DNA from: Stropharia rugosoannulata
Lineage: Eukaryota; Basidiomycota; Agaricomycetes; Agaricales; Strophariaceae
Assembly (NCBI GenBank): GCA_028532985.1
Contig: JANCIK010000010.1
Coordinates: 930,001-994,000, forward strand
Length of the DNA stretch: 64,000 nt
Direction: 5' to 3'
Shown here: in pieces, positions 1 to 11,086 of the stretch
Layout: each line of letters opens with the position of its first letter
Numbering within the stretch: the first letter of the stretch is position 1
Notes under the pieces: model-generated
What the model was told of the DNA's origin: nothing
What the model saw: the letters and a program-made list of their open reading frames with translations, nothing else
Database searches by the model: none
Program-made: the position numbers and the translations under genes

Positions 1-609
1 TTATGCTCGGAATCCGATAAAATAATAATCTATATACGATAAGAAGAATAAGTATAACATATACTGATAGTACTAGTAGAGAACATACCTCATTTCTGGC
101 CATAGGAATATCATTAACCCCATCATCATGATCCTCTTCATTGCCTTCATTTTCCCCATCTTCCAAACTATCGTCAGTAGTATCCCCATCGTGCCTGTTA
201 GTATTTGTCGCTTTGCCAAAAACCTGATTGCCTATGTCGAGTTCTTCCCTGTCGAGATTGTCAACTCTTGGTCGTTTAGCTGCTCTATTGCTGTCTTCTT
301 CATTACCATCAGAGTCTTTTTCATTCTCGTTTTCCTCGCCCATAAGTCTTTTGTTGCGAGCAGTAATCTCTAGCCAAACCCATTAGTATCGTTTCAGCAA
401 GGAGACAAATACATACCTTCTTCTTTCTCAGCCTCAGCTTGCTTTGAAGTACTCACATGCTGCTTGAGTATCTGTTGTATCATGTCCTGAGGTATATCAT
501 TTATAGTTAAATTCTTTCCCTTGTTAGAAGCTCTTGGCTTCCTTTTCGATGCTGCCGACTTGCTGGAACCAGACTTCGCTTGGGAGGTAGTGCTTCTGGT
601 GTTGGCCAT
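1..609 (-). CDS. Acidic hypothetical protein, 5' part (runs off window start)
   Basis: I do not recognise this family. The ATG at 609-607 opens an exon to about 417, and a GTATGT donor and a TAG acceptor join it to an exon at about 369-89, followed by another donor. The visible protein starts with a Ser/Lys/Arg-rich segment (MANTRSTTSQAKSG...), followed by a helical Gln/Glu stretch and then a long Asp/Glu-rich segment (for example NEKDSDGNEEDSN), so a basic N-terminus leads into an acidic tail. Such composition is common in nuclear or chromatin-associated proteins, but nothing here proves a function. It lies just downstream of the Plavaka transposase on the same strand, so it could be a second gene of that element. 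The C-terminus lies outside the window. Confidence 0.5.
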
Positions 610-793
610 AGGGATAGAAAACAAATAGAAAGCAGTATGAGTAAGCTTGAAAAAATGAATGCTTATAAGCAGGAAGTAATTGCCAGGTGTATATTTTACG
701 AAGGGAAAGACACGATACAAGCAACTATTTCCGGTCTGACTAAGCTGGAATGGCTTATATAATATAAAAAGATAGCGACTACCGAGTACAGCT

Positions 794-3700
794 CTACCAT
801 ATAGTTTGGTATGCATATTTACTAGACCAGTTATTAATTAAAAAGGATGTGCATCTATCAAGTATATTATCAGATGTCCATTCATTAGGCATTGGGGCAA
901 GCTTGGGAAATACTGGAAATAGCATGCAACTTTGCCGAATATTTGAGACTGGAATAATTGAGCACCAGGCTTGAGTACCTGTCGGATTGGCACCTGCTAA
1001 AGGTTCCATCTTTTTGATTAGATACATGTTACCATTAGAAACAGATGGCTGGGATGGTATTGGTGAGTACCACTCAATATATGCTAATGGCGAAGTTGGC
1101 CAATTGTGAGGGGCATCTTGTTGCCCTAAGCGAGTATCCAAAACCTTCGGAAGAGTAAAAATAACCTTTACTCTTCCTATTCTTGTGCCTTGATTAAAAG
1201 AATTAGAAGTGCTATAGCAACATATAATCTACATACCTATAAGCCCAGTTGACTCTGCTTTATCATTAACCATAGCTATAACAGTATCAAATTTTCCTAA
1301 ACTGTTCTGTTGTGATATTGGAATAGCTTTCACTGAGTCTTTTTCCCCTGTATTATCGTCATCAAGACTGGTAGGACTAAAGCGAAGTATGTTGTAGACA
1401 TCAACTCGTGTAAAGGGTAAAGTAGCCTCAGCTAAAGCTTGTTGCGATAAAGGCTGGGACCGGAGACCATTAATAAAGACCTTCAGTGAGTGAATAAAGC
1501 CACGAGCATTATGCTTCTCCTGGATTAGAGAAAGCATTCTTTTAGGATAATTGGGATATTTTGCAAGGGATTTGACTGATTTTGGTGGTTTATTTAATGG
1601 TGTATTCATTTGTAGATTTGCTTCAAAGCCAGTAACTTTTTCCTGTCGTGAAAGCCAAGTAACCATTTGAGGAAACTCATCCCGTTGATTACTTGCTCTC
1701 CAACCATCCTTTGCAAAGTCGATGTGTAGTCGTTCAAACATCTCAGTGTTATAGTTGTCTGTTGTCCCAAAGAGCTTGATAGAATCAACATAATGCAGCA
1801 AAGAGTGAAACTTGGGGATATTGAAGTTGTCTCGTACACCAACATTGAGAAAGTATGCTTTGTGTTGGTGAAACCGCTTCAGAGCATCGGTCAAATACTC
1901 TAAAGTAGTTGTATCATGGGTGGGATATTGGGCAATATAGATAAAGTCTAGCAGTGCTGTAATTGCCTGGGCAGCTTGAGTTGGAATACTTCCGACTAAG
2001 CAGCCTAGAAGAATTTTAGCCATGTTTTTTCGTTCAAGCCCAGTTACTTGAGAGAGAGATGTAAATCCATTTTTGAAGTGGCGAACTCCAAAGGAAGGTG
2101 GAAGACTTTGAATTCTCCGGTCTAGCTCTCCTTTCTGTAAAAGCTTTCCACACCATGAGATTAGATGCTTTAGGACCCCTTGATAAAGCTGGTGTAATAC
2201 ATCAGGTGTTAATGACTGGTGAATGTCGGTCAGAGGAAAGTCTTCCCAAAAAGGCTTGAATACACTGCCTGCAACATCATGGGACATGCAATATTTATGA
2301 AACTGGTTCTGGTTGTCTCCTGAATAAAGTTTGGCCTCTTCAATGGTGGATTTTGTCCATTGCTGAGTTCTGAGCTCCGATAGTGCTTCATCTCCAAGAT
2401 TATTGGCCTTTGCTTTGCATTTGACACAAGTCCCATATTTCGTACAAGAAACAAGACATTGTTCAGGATAGTCGGCAACATAGCAAGTAAGGATAGGAAA
2501 AACAAGACGAGTAGCACCATCAGAGCTTGCCATTTCTATGCCCTCATTTCCAGCTTTAATGAGAGGTTCTAAAACGATTTTCATTGATTCATGGAAAAGC
2601 CTTTGAACTCTAGATCGGTGTTCATTTTCACTCATTTGTGATCGGTTGATTTTGTCAACTGAAAGGTAGGCTATAAGGATGGTAGCATGGGAAGAGGGCT
2701 TTCTTCTTGTTGCTTTAGGGATGTTTCCAATCGTAAGATAAACAGGATAGGCTGATTTTCCCCCTGAAAACTGGGTTAACTGGGTTTTGTCTGTAGCAAT
2801 TATGACAGGAGCTAAAGTAGCTCCAACTGGAAGTCGACTCTAAAGTGAAGTAAATACAACTTGCTATATCAAGAATTGTGATTTGAATATAACATACCTG
2901 AAGAACACTCCACCATTGACCTGTCCACATTTCATTGAATATTTGCCCATCTTTACGAGGGCTAGTATACACCTTCTTAGGCTTAAATTTCATCATAGGC
3001 GACAGATGGGGGTCCTTCCAAAGAGACTCGATGGCTTGTATTGGATTACGATGCCGAATAGTATATACTTCATTAGGTTTATCGGCAAATCTTAGTTTGC
3101 AAGTCTTCCATTCGCCTGCTTTCTCGGGCATAGAGTCAAGTTTCTTGTGCAAACCCCGAATATTATGGTATGAGAGACCAAGCTTTTTGACAACCTTGAT
3201 AGTTTGAGTTAGTAAATACAACTGTATTAGTAGTATTGAAATTACCCCAGGAATTTTAAGTAATCGGTCAAATGCATTATGGCCTGGCCCATCGTTAACT
3301 GCCCATTGAGCTATTTTCCAATCTAGCTCTGAATGAAAGGGATGAAACTTGGGATCCACTCCCTCTTGAAGCATATGAACATCACCATTGCCATCCAAAG
3401 TGTGGATATGTGGGTTACTGGTTGCTTGATATCGAAGAATTCTACCAGCAGTAGGATGCTCTTCTTCAATCCTTTCATCGTCATCATCATCATCTAGTAA
3501 TCGCTTCATTGACAGCACTCTACTGCGATAAGCAGCAGTTTGAGGACCTGGGCCTGCCTCACCCTCCAAGTAGTTGTCAGGACCTGGAATAAGAGCAAAC
3601 TCATCTACAATATTGTCGAATTCCTCATGAAAAAAGTCCTCAAGATCTTCGCCATCTAATTCTTCGGGTGTTTGGTTACTAGCTTGCTGTCCAGTATTCA

Positions 3701-3908
3701 GGGCACTGCTAGCAATGTTGTCGTTGGATCCAAGGTCATACTGTATTGGGGCATTTTCTTGTATCTCGTAGGTGTTTTCAGCATTCAAATCCTCTAGTTT
3801 TTCCTCCATATACCAGGAGCAAGATCGTGATGAGGTTAAATGGGCATTTACCCCACCCCAGGTTTTGAAAAATCTTTCGCATCCAGCAGGGCATTCAAAG
3901 TTGGGCAT
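794..3908 (-). CDS. Plavaka-family DNA transposase (copy 1)
   Basis: Transposase of the Plavaka family, cut-and-paste elements related to the CACTA/CMC group and abundant in Agaricomycetes. The start at 3908 gives a C2H2-like finger (ECPAGC, later H and C) followed by an acidic low-complexity region. A GTATGT intron at about 2899-2839 joins to the catalytic core. Family landmarks in the core include ATDKTQLTQFSGGKSAYP, the CYVADYPEQ segment, a CTKYGTCVKCKAKA zinc motif, TPDVLHQLYQGVLKHL, and FNIPKFHSLLHYVDSIK. A further intron at about 1228-1180 leads to the C-terminal exon, which stops at 794. A third short intron near 3245-3190 is likely. I see no frameshift or internal stop in the core, so the gene may be functional. 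Terminal inverted repeats were not located. Confidence 0.85.
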
Positions 3909-4060
3909 TGCTTATCAGACTCTGAGATAGTGGGGGTTTTGGTACAACTTTCGGTTGCATTCTCACACATATATCTAAAGTACCAATTACAATTGTGCTA
4001 TTAAAAGCTGTAAGCTCACGATTGCCAACCATATACACCAAATCGATTTAACATACCTAT

Positions 4061-4640
4061 TTATATAGTATATTTCCGTGAGTAAGCTAAGGTCTTCTTT
4101 GCATATCTGATCGTTTTTGCTAATAGAAGCTGCTTTTGTTGAAGCAATGCAAGAAGCTTTACTCTTTTATTGCTCTTATGGCGATAAATGGCTTCCAAAG
4201 CTTTTGACTTACGATACAATCGCCGATGGTACCGAAGTGTCGTTTGCTGCAGCTCAATACATTTGGCCTTTAGTCTTTTGTTGGCAGCTGGTCTGGGCCA
4301 ATATGGCAATGTAAGCTAAATAGTATGAATAGTATATTAGCAATAGCAGTTTGGAGGCAGTTTGTATAAGTGCAAATCTGAAATAGTACATACCTGTTCA
4401 TCCGAAAATTGGGGCCATCTATTATATTTCAAAGTATAAGCATTGTAATATTCACTACGGTCTGAGAAGTCTTCAGGATGGAGTATTGCATAATCCAAGG
4501 ACAGACAATGCTGATAGGACTTAGTAGATTCGGAATAGACATAGAGAAATACATACTTGGGAAGAGTCGGAAGAGTCAATGTTCTCAGGAGCTGCATCAT
4601 CGGAAGTAGCAGGAGCAAGCAAATACTATAAGTACTAGTA
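4061..4640 (-). CDS. Small basic hypothetical protein, probably 5'-incomplete
   Basis: At least three exons can be joined on the minus strand: about 4640-4558 (ending in a Ser/Asp-rich stretch, NIDSSDSSQ), about 4520-4396 (SYQHCLSLDYAILHPEDFSD...), and about 4318-4061. The junctions use GTATGT donors and short introns with AAG or TAG acceptors. The last exon is strongly basic and helical (Lys, Arg and Leu rich, YRHKSNKRVKLLALLQQKQ), which could be a DNA- or RNA-binding tail or a coiled coil. I do not recognise the family. It sits 150 bp upstream of the Plavaka transposase start on the same strand and might be a partner ORF of that element or an independent remnant. The start codon was not resolved. 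Confidence 0.4.
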
Positions 4641-4996
4641 ATTAGCAGGCTGTTTCGGGAATGGCAAGGTTATAGTAATTACTATTTCTTGCTCATAGTA
4701 AACTGAGCTTTCAACCTCATCACTATTGGGAAGCATGAAAATCGGGGTTTCGAAAGTGAAGTCAAGTGAAAGGTTTCAAGCTGGTAAATAAATCATGTGA
4801 TTATTGTTAATGGTTCGGGACTACAACAGGAAACGTTGGTCAGAGTTGCAAATATAATATTGATTGATTGAGTATGCAAAATACATGAAATGCATTGTAA
4901 AGATAAAATATAATAATAAGAGGGGATATGTAAATGTTATTGGTGGAAGGGGTGGTTGAGTAGTGAGTTGGGCAAGGACAATGGGGCAGGTAGAAT
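4641..4996. other. Intergenic, AT-rich, no feature seen
   Basis: About 360 bp of AT-rich sequence between the small basic ORF and the GC-rich array. I see no gene or clear repeat. Composition changes abruptly near 4960, where the GC-rich array begins. Confidence 0.5.
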
Positions 4997-7380
4997 GCCC
5001 TGCAGTTGGTCAACAAGACCGCGGGGCAATTATGAGCAGAACAGGATGCATATGAAGCATCCTGGGTGCATTTTTGGGCCGCGCAAGGGCGGGTCAAAGC
5101 GGAGGGCGGCGGGGTCGAGGGCAGGAGGGCAGGGGGCGGAGGCCGTGGCCACTACGCCCTGCGGTTGTTCAACACGACCGCAGGGCATCGTGCAGCACCC
5201 AGGATGCATGGCATGCGTCCTGGGTGCTTTTCCTGCGCCTGGTAGGCGCGGGTCAAGGCGGCACGGGGCGGGGTCGAGGGCACAAGGGCAGGGGCGGAGA
5301 CGGGGCCAACGACGCCCTGCGGTCGTGTTGAACGACCGCAGGGCATCGTTCAGCACCCAGGACGCATGGCTTTTCCTGCGCCTGGTAGGCGCTGTGAGGG
5401 GCTGGGGCTGGCCCCTCGTGAAAACATGAAAAACCATAAGGTTCAGAACATAGATACACAAGAAGCGACATATCCGCCATAAGGATCGGAAACTACTATC
5501 GGAAACTGAAAGAACAAGAAGAAGCACGAAATATGAAGACTGAGATATGAAGATGCAAGTTTATTCGAAGATATGAAATATGTACATGATGAAACAAGAA
5601 GACAAGCACAAGGAAGACTCAAGATGTTATTACAACTCAATGGCAGATCAAGAAAGACAACAGCATCAGAGCAATATTGGACTTCTGATGCCGATAACAT
5701 CAGATCAATATTAACAATCTGATGTAACTATGGACCCACAAGGGAGTCAATCACATGGAAATACTCATACATACGACCTGGGACATATATGGCAACGGAT
5801 TCCGATGATATGCAAGGGTTTCCGACGACATGCAAGCGTGTGGTAGCAGAAAGCAGAAGTATCTCGATATAAACACAAGGGACATAGGTGTGGAAAGAGG
5901 GTCGGAGGAGATGTGTGTTTAGGGGAGAACATGGAGTTGATCCGGCTGCAGGAAGATCTCTTGTGCTTGGGGGCTTGGTTTCCGAAGATAAGGAAATTTG
6001 TGGCCAAGATATGAAGCATGCTGTAGTACAGCATGGTTTCCGACGAGATAAAGTCAGCATGGGCGGTCGGATCTTCGTGGATGTATATGGTACGATCTGG
6101 GCATGGCAACCAGACGGGTATTTAAGGAGTAGAATATCTCTGTACTTCTCTAGCTTCCTTCAGGGTTAAATTCTACCTACACACTTCATACCAGTTCGCA
6201 TCGGAAACCATTGTTTAAACCTCGTACACTGGAAGCTCCTTGTTTTTAAAACAAGTAAAACCTTTTCAATGTGCTATCGTTGTACACACGTTGCCTTCGC
6301 ACATTGTGAACTATAGAGACAGGCTTTTCAGACCCGTCCTACCCAACTTTGCACCTCACAGTGCGGGTCAAGGCGGCACGGGGCGGGGTCGAGGGCACAA
6401 GGGCGGGGGCGGAGACGGGGCCAACGACGCCCTGCGGTCGTGTTGAACGACCGCGGGGCATCGTTCAGCATCCAGGACGCTTTGCCAGCGTCCTGGGTGC
6501 TGTCCTGGCCCCGGCAGGCGCGGGTCCAGGCGGCAGGCGGCGGAGTCGTGGGCAGGACGGCGGGGGCAGAGCCAGGGCCAACGACGCCCTGCGGTCGTGT
6601 TGAACGACCGCGGGGCACTTGCAAGCAACCCAGGACGCTTGCCAAGCGTCCTGGGTGCTTTTCGTGCGCTTGGCAGACGCGGGTCGGCGCGGCAGGCGGT
6701 GGGATCGAGGGCAAGAGGGCAGGGGTGGAGCATGGGGAAACGGCGCCCTGCAGTCGTTCAACACGACCGCAGTGCGATTTAAGGAGCCCCAGGACACTGG
6801 CCAAGCGTCCTGGGTATGTCTTCTGGCTGCGCCAAGGCGGGTCGAGGCGGTGGCCGGATGTGATGGGGGCAGCAGAGTGCGGGGGCGGAGCAACCGGGCA
6901 CGATGCGCTGCGGTCATTCGGCACGACTGCAGGGCGATGAGAAGCATCCAGGACGCTGCCCGAGTGCCCTGGATGCTCCTGCCGCTGTGTCAAGCAAGGA
7001 CGGGCCAAAGCATCTGGTCATGGATTAGAGACGGTGGGGGGCAAATAACCTGGCTACGGCAGCCTGTGGTCATGTCAAACAATTGTAGGGCAATGAACAG
7101 CAGCCCAGGATGCTGCCCGAACATCCTGGGTGCTTCTTGTTGCCGTGGCAAGGGCGGATCGAGGCGGAGTGTTGGTCAATGGGTGCAGGAGGGCAGGGTG
7201 GCTGATCAGTTGGGCAAGATGCCCTGTGATCATTCAACATGACTGCACGGTGATGGAATGCGGCCCAGGATGCTTGATAAGTGACATGGGCCCTTGTGTT
7301 GGCTGCAGAATGGCAGCTCATGGCAGGTTGAGGGTGGGTGTTCAAGAAGGGCTGGGGCAGGGCATATTAATGTCTTCAAC
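4997..7380. repeat. GC-rich tandem array, about nine 158-bp units with two dyads each
   Basis: Units begin with GCCCTGC or a variant at 4997, 5156, 5314, 6429, 6586, 6745, 6905, 7062 and 7221. After removing the solo LTR that interrupts unit 3, spacing is 157-160 bp except for one 143-bp unit. Each unit has hairpin 1 (GCCCTGCGGTCGT, short loop, GACCGCAGGGC) and hairpin 2 (CACCCAGGACGC, short loop, GCGTCCTGGGTG), then a G-rich spacer with GGGTCGAGGG and GGGGCGGAG. The left and central units are the most GC-rich and best conserved; units 6-9 decay towards AT. Many long ORFs are open here on both strands, but they only reflect the composition. Function is unknown; the period is close to a nucleosome length. 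Confidence 0.85.
5393..6360 (+). mobile_element. Solo LTR of the Ty3/Gypsy family seen at 26-38 kb
   Basis: This 968-bp block is the same sequence, in opposite orientation, as the two 953-bp LTRs at 26176 and 36736. It begins TGTGAGGGG and ends CCTCACA. It is flanked by GCGC (5389-5392) and GTGC (6361-6364), a 4-bp target duplication with one change. The uninterrupted neighbouring repeat unit at about 5240 reads GGCGCGGGTCAAGG, which is the empty site and confirms the insertion point. A TATA-like TATTTAAG lies at 6119-6126 in LTR sense, and two imperfect hairpins containing CATCAG/CTGATG lie near 5690-5730. No internal retrotransposon sequence remains, so LTR-LTR recombination is the likely origin. 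Confidence 0.92.
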
Positions 7381-7798
7381 CTAATAATGCATTGGGCAGT
7401 CCTTACCTCACTTATCTGCTGTATAATCTATGTAGACCAGCAATGTTCATTAGTTTATTAGTGGCCAAAGTATCTTCCAAGTGGCCTGTACTTTATCCCC
7501 AGCCTATACCCTTCGCACTATGGTTATCTCCCAGACACTAGCAATCCACATCTCACTATGACTTAAGCAAGATTAAAACCCCACTATAGCCTGTAGGAAG
7601 TGTATAACCAATGTCTTTAGATCCACTAGCAGGAAAGGGTAGAGTGGGCCCAAAGCCAGTAAAAAGACAGAAACAGGACAGAAAGAGTAACGGCAGTGGT
7701 GGTATTTGGCTGGTGCTGCTTACCTGATCGATGTTCAAGCTTGATTGCCAAATTTAATTCTTTATCTAATCTTCATCAGTAACCACTACATCACCAGA
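7381..7798. other. Intergenic, no feature beyond a possible promoter
   Basis: About 420 bp between the end of the decayed GC-rich array and the ATG of the oxygenase-like gene at 7799. I see no coding sequence. The leader just upstream of 7799 is CA- and CT-rich, as is common in fungal promoters. Confidence 0.4.
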
Positions 7799-9424
7799 AT
7801 GGCCCACCTGTCGAAGCCAGCCAAAGCTTGCATTGCCCAATCTACTGTTTCTACCATTTCCAAGAAAGACCTGGAATCCTTACTTCAGTTTCTAGAGTCC
7901 GACACTACTGCTCTTCGCTATCTCAAATCTAATAATAGAGCTGCCTTTGCAGCTTCTGCCAAAGCCTCCGAACTCGGTGCAGTCTATTTCTCTGGCAGCT
8001 CCTTTCCTAGCATATATGAAACAATCACATCTGCTCTTCCACCTCGCCATACACGCTTCCCTACTTTGTTTGCTGCCTATAAAGCTGGAAAAACTGCAGT
8101 AAAGTCGTATAAAAAGAGAAAATCCAACTTTACCAAAGCAACTAGACTTAACTGGACTAACAAGGATCGGGACAAGTTTCTTAAAGGCATCAAGAGGGTA
8201 AAGGTTCAGAAACTGGCTGAAAGCGACTACTACCCCCCCCCTATGCATATCATCACCGAGAATCAGGAAATCATGGACAAATGGAGGGACCATTTTACAA
8301 TAGGCAAACAGGCCGATGCTAGGATTCCTCGAAAGCCATTACATCTGCTCGATCCTTCTAGACTTTCTTTGGACATTGGTCCCGATGAGAATGTGATTCT
8401 CGAAGACTCTGAAACTGGCGAAATTGTTGGGGTTGTTATTCGTGGCTTTTGCAAGCATAAGGGTGCTCTGAAATGGGCGAAGGATACTGCTGAGTTTCAG
8501 ACTGACATTCGCCAAAATCTTAGGGTATTCTTGTTTACTGTCTTTGTAACTTATACTAATATTTTTTATAGCAAGAAGATCCTGGGAAGCTTGTTCAGCT
8601 TGGTTGGTCTGCAGGTGCCAGAAGCCGATGCGAGTTTGGCTGGGTCCGAAACATTGTCGCATCAAAGAAGAAACTTTCGGACGATAAAAGGGTTGAGGCC
8701 AACATCGAGGGTTCCAATTTGTTTGCCTTTATATGGCAGCTTATGGAGAAACAGCTTCCTGAGGAGGTGAGGACTGATATCAAGAACTTTTCAAAGGTGC
8801 TTAAAATTCCTTCAAACGATGGAGAAGGTAACAACTACCAGGAGTGCCATGAAGAATCATTGGTGAGGACAATGAAAGAAGGTGATTCGGAGGCTCCAAC
8901 TACCGATGTTACAAAGTATACTGTGTCTCTGCCCCATGAGTCATATGATTTCTTTGGTACTGGTCTTGCCCCACCAGGAGCTTTTATCACAAGAAATTAT
9001 TCAAGGTATATTTCTCTTGTTGCTATATCTCCATTTCTGATCATCCACTTTAACTTATAGGCATATGCATAAGGAAGGTCACCCCCACACATATGGAGCA
9101 ATGCTTACCCTGCATCGTTCCCATAACTGTGTGTCGTATGGAGGAAACTTCTTTCTTCCAGAATATGGGATTCGTATCCAGCAAGCAACGAACACTTGTA
9201 TTGTCTGGCAGCCTAAAAGGCTTCATGGAACAGGAGTCCCCAATGTTGATCCGACCACTGAAGACCCCGATTTCCAGCAGCTTGTCGCTGCTATCGTCAC
9301 TTCAAACACTTTAGCAGCAGCTTGGAGGAAGTATTGTGAGGGAAAGGTAAACCGAAAGGAGTTTGAGAATATGGTTGATGAAGTTGAAGCTGAGGGGCCT
9401 TTGAATCATGAAGGCGATAATTAG
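7799..9424 (+). CDS. 2OG-Fe(II) oxygenase-like protein (TET/JBP-type suspected)
   Basis: A three-exon gene of 507 codons: 7799-8524, 8572-9005 and 9061-9424, with GT..AG introns of 47 and 55 bp. I chose ATG 7799 because the open frame further upstream begins without an ATG. The C-terminal 120 residues look like a double-stranded beta-helix oxygenase: HKEGH (H390, E392), then YGGNFFLPEYG (413-423), then CIVWQPKRLHGTG with H442, a plausible HxE...H iron site. The middle contains GPDENVILEDSETGEIVGVV and DPGKLVQLGWSAGARS, segments I associate with a large Agaricomycete family. TET/JBP oxygenases act on 5-methylcytosine or thymine and are known to be expanded beside KDZ elements in basidiomycetes. 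The oxygenase assignment is inferred from motifs; the TET/JBP subfamily is less sure. All frames are intact. Confidence 0.6.
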
Positions 9425-9813
9425 TAGACTAAAGCTCCTAGTCATTATTATTTACAAAGTACATTCTACTATTGTACTATGGTTGCGAACAATACCCATT
9501 ATGTACTGGTATAGCGAAGTTGGGTAAATAATCAGGTGATCATTATAGTTACGCAAACAGTAAATGTTCTTTGCTGTAGGCTTACTATATTCTGTGCTGT
9601 TTCAATCGACCCATACATTTCTTACAATGTCTACAACAACTTCTTGTCTTTCTATCAAAATGCCCATAGTAGCTAGTCGGCAGACCCACCAGGTGTATTT
9701 TGAACTGTTTTCTAAGTGTATGTTTATATGCCAGCTCAATATAAGCTTTACTGATTGTATCTGCTGCTATTAGTCGGAATACATAGCATTCACCTTATAG
9801 CTTATATATTTTC
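9425..9813. other. Intergenic, AT-rich, nothing recognised
   Basis: About 390 bp downstream of the oxygenase-like gene. A few short open frames occur but none has convincing splice or coding signals. Confidence 0.4.
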
Positions 9814-10869
9814 ATGGCTATACATATTATCCTCAACACTGCAAGAGATTCAGGAGCTTATTGTACCTGGATGGACGAAAAGTATGTTGTATTTATTTTG
9901 GATTGTGATATACATTCTTATGTAGTGAAATGTAATAGTTCCCTTTGAGCTTCGGGATATTATTTTAGAAGCTTTGTTTTGGGAGCTGCCTAGCTACAAG
10001 TCAGGATGTGTCTTTCGGCAGTTGGGATATAAGGCTTGGTTAGCAAGCCGAAACACTATGCCTTTGCTGACATCACTGGACCAATATGCAACCCAGCTCC
10101 AATTCTGTGAAGACTTTACTAGTTTCTACCGACAGCATCGCCTTTCCAGCTGCACCAATGCATTTGCTAACATTTGGGCATTGCAGTTCCGAATTCCCAG
10201 AGTTAACAACCAACAGAATACAATTGTGAAACTCTATGCGATTATGTTCTCTAATATGCAAGTAAAAGCCTTACAAATTCACTGTGGTGATGTTGCTTGG
10301 TTGGTTTCGGAGGTTTTGGATAAATGGGTCGATTCATTGGGTCCCCATTTAGTCAACCTTCAGGTTATATATGACTGTCGTATGCCAATACTACCAATAC
10401 AGGTTAGTTGTATACTTCTATGTTACCCTATCTTTACTCATATTCTTTATATTAGGATAATCATCTTGGACTATATCCATGGTGTTCTAGAGACTGGGCC
10501 TCTGCTTTAGGTCGTCTTTCATTTCTGAAATTGGTCATTATCTATACTCCTCGGTTGCTACATTACCATATGTACGACACCAATCCTAGTATGGGTTATA
10601 TGAGGGACTTTGTTTCCTCACTTGTGTCTGTTGTTTGGTCGCCGACAATGCCTCAACTGGAACGAGTCTACTTTCTGACAATCCAGGATAAGCATGAAAA
10701 GGACGATCAAAGTTACAGTGATGGCATACAGTTTCTAGCAGAACGACAAGTATTAGATCAGAATACCCAGAGTTGGAATGGGTGGGTTTGCCGACCAATC
10801 AACTTGTATAGTAGAGCCCGACAAGACCTGCATAGAAATGACCACCAGTTGCGACTTTTCTTTAGTTAG
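9814..10869 (+). CDS. Hypothetical protein, F-box-like architecture possible
   Basis: Coding sequence is clear from about 9950 to 10869; the 5' end is unresolved. A first exon ending ELIVPGWTK can be spliced (GTATGTTG donor near 9881, TAG acceptor near 9944) to IPFELRDIILEALFWELPSY, which resembles the start of fungal F-box proteins (a P-x-E-L-x-x-I-I pattern). The next exon runs to about 10402 and is followed by an intron and a final exon (LGRLSFLKLVIIYTPRLL... ending at 10869). The protein is rich in Leu and aromatic residues and would suit leucine-rich-repeat packing, but no repeat is obvious. I infer F-box/LRR only weakly; treat it as unknown. Confidence 0.45.
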
Positions 10870-11086
10870 TTTTTGTAATTAGATTAGAATTTACCCCATA
10901 GCTATAGAATTTATGGTTTTACAGTGGAATGTACAAGTTTTATATGGTTATAAGAAAATGTACATAAAAAAGACTTGTAGAGACCTAAAGAGACCTACAG
11001 AGACCTACAAAGCTATACTTAGTTTAAGGCAAGGCTAAAAAGACTGCCGAAGACTTATCAAGCTATTTAAAGATATGATTGGGGCT

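Noticed and set aside
4956..7242. Many long overlapping ORFs on both strands in the GC-rich array
   Set aside because: They follow the tandem unit and high GC (few stop codons), appear in several frames at once and have no family resemblance or splice signals.
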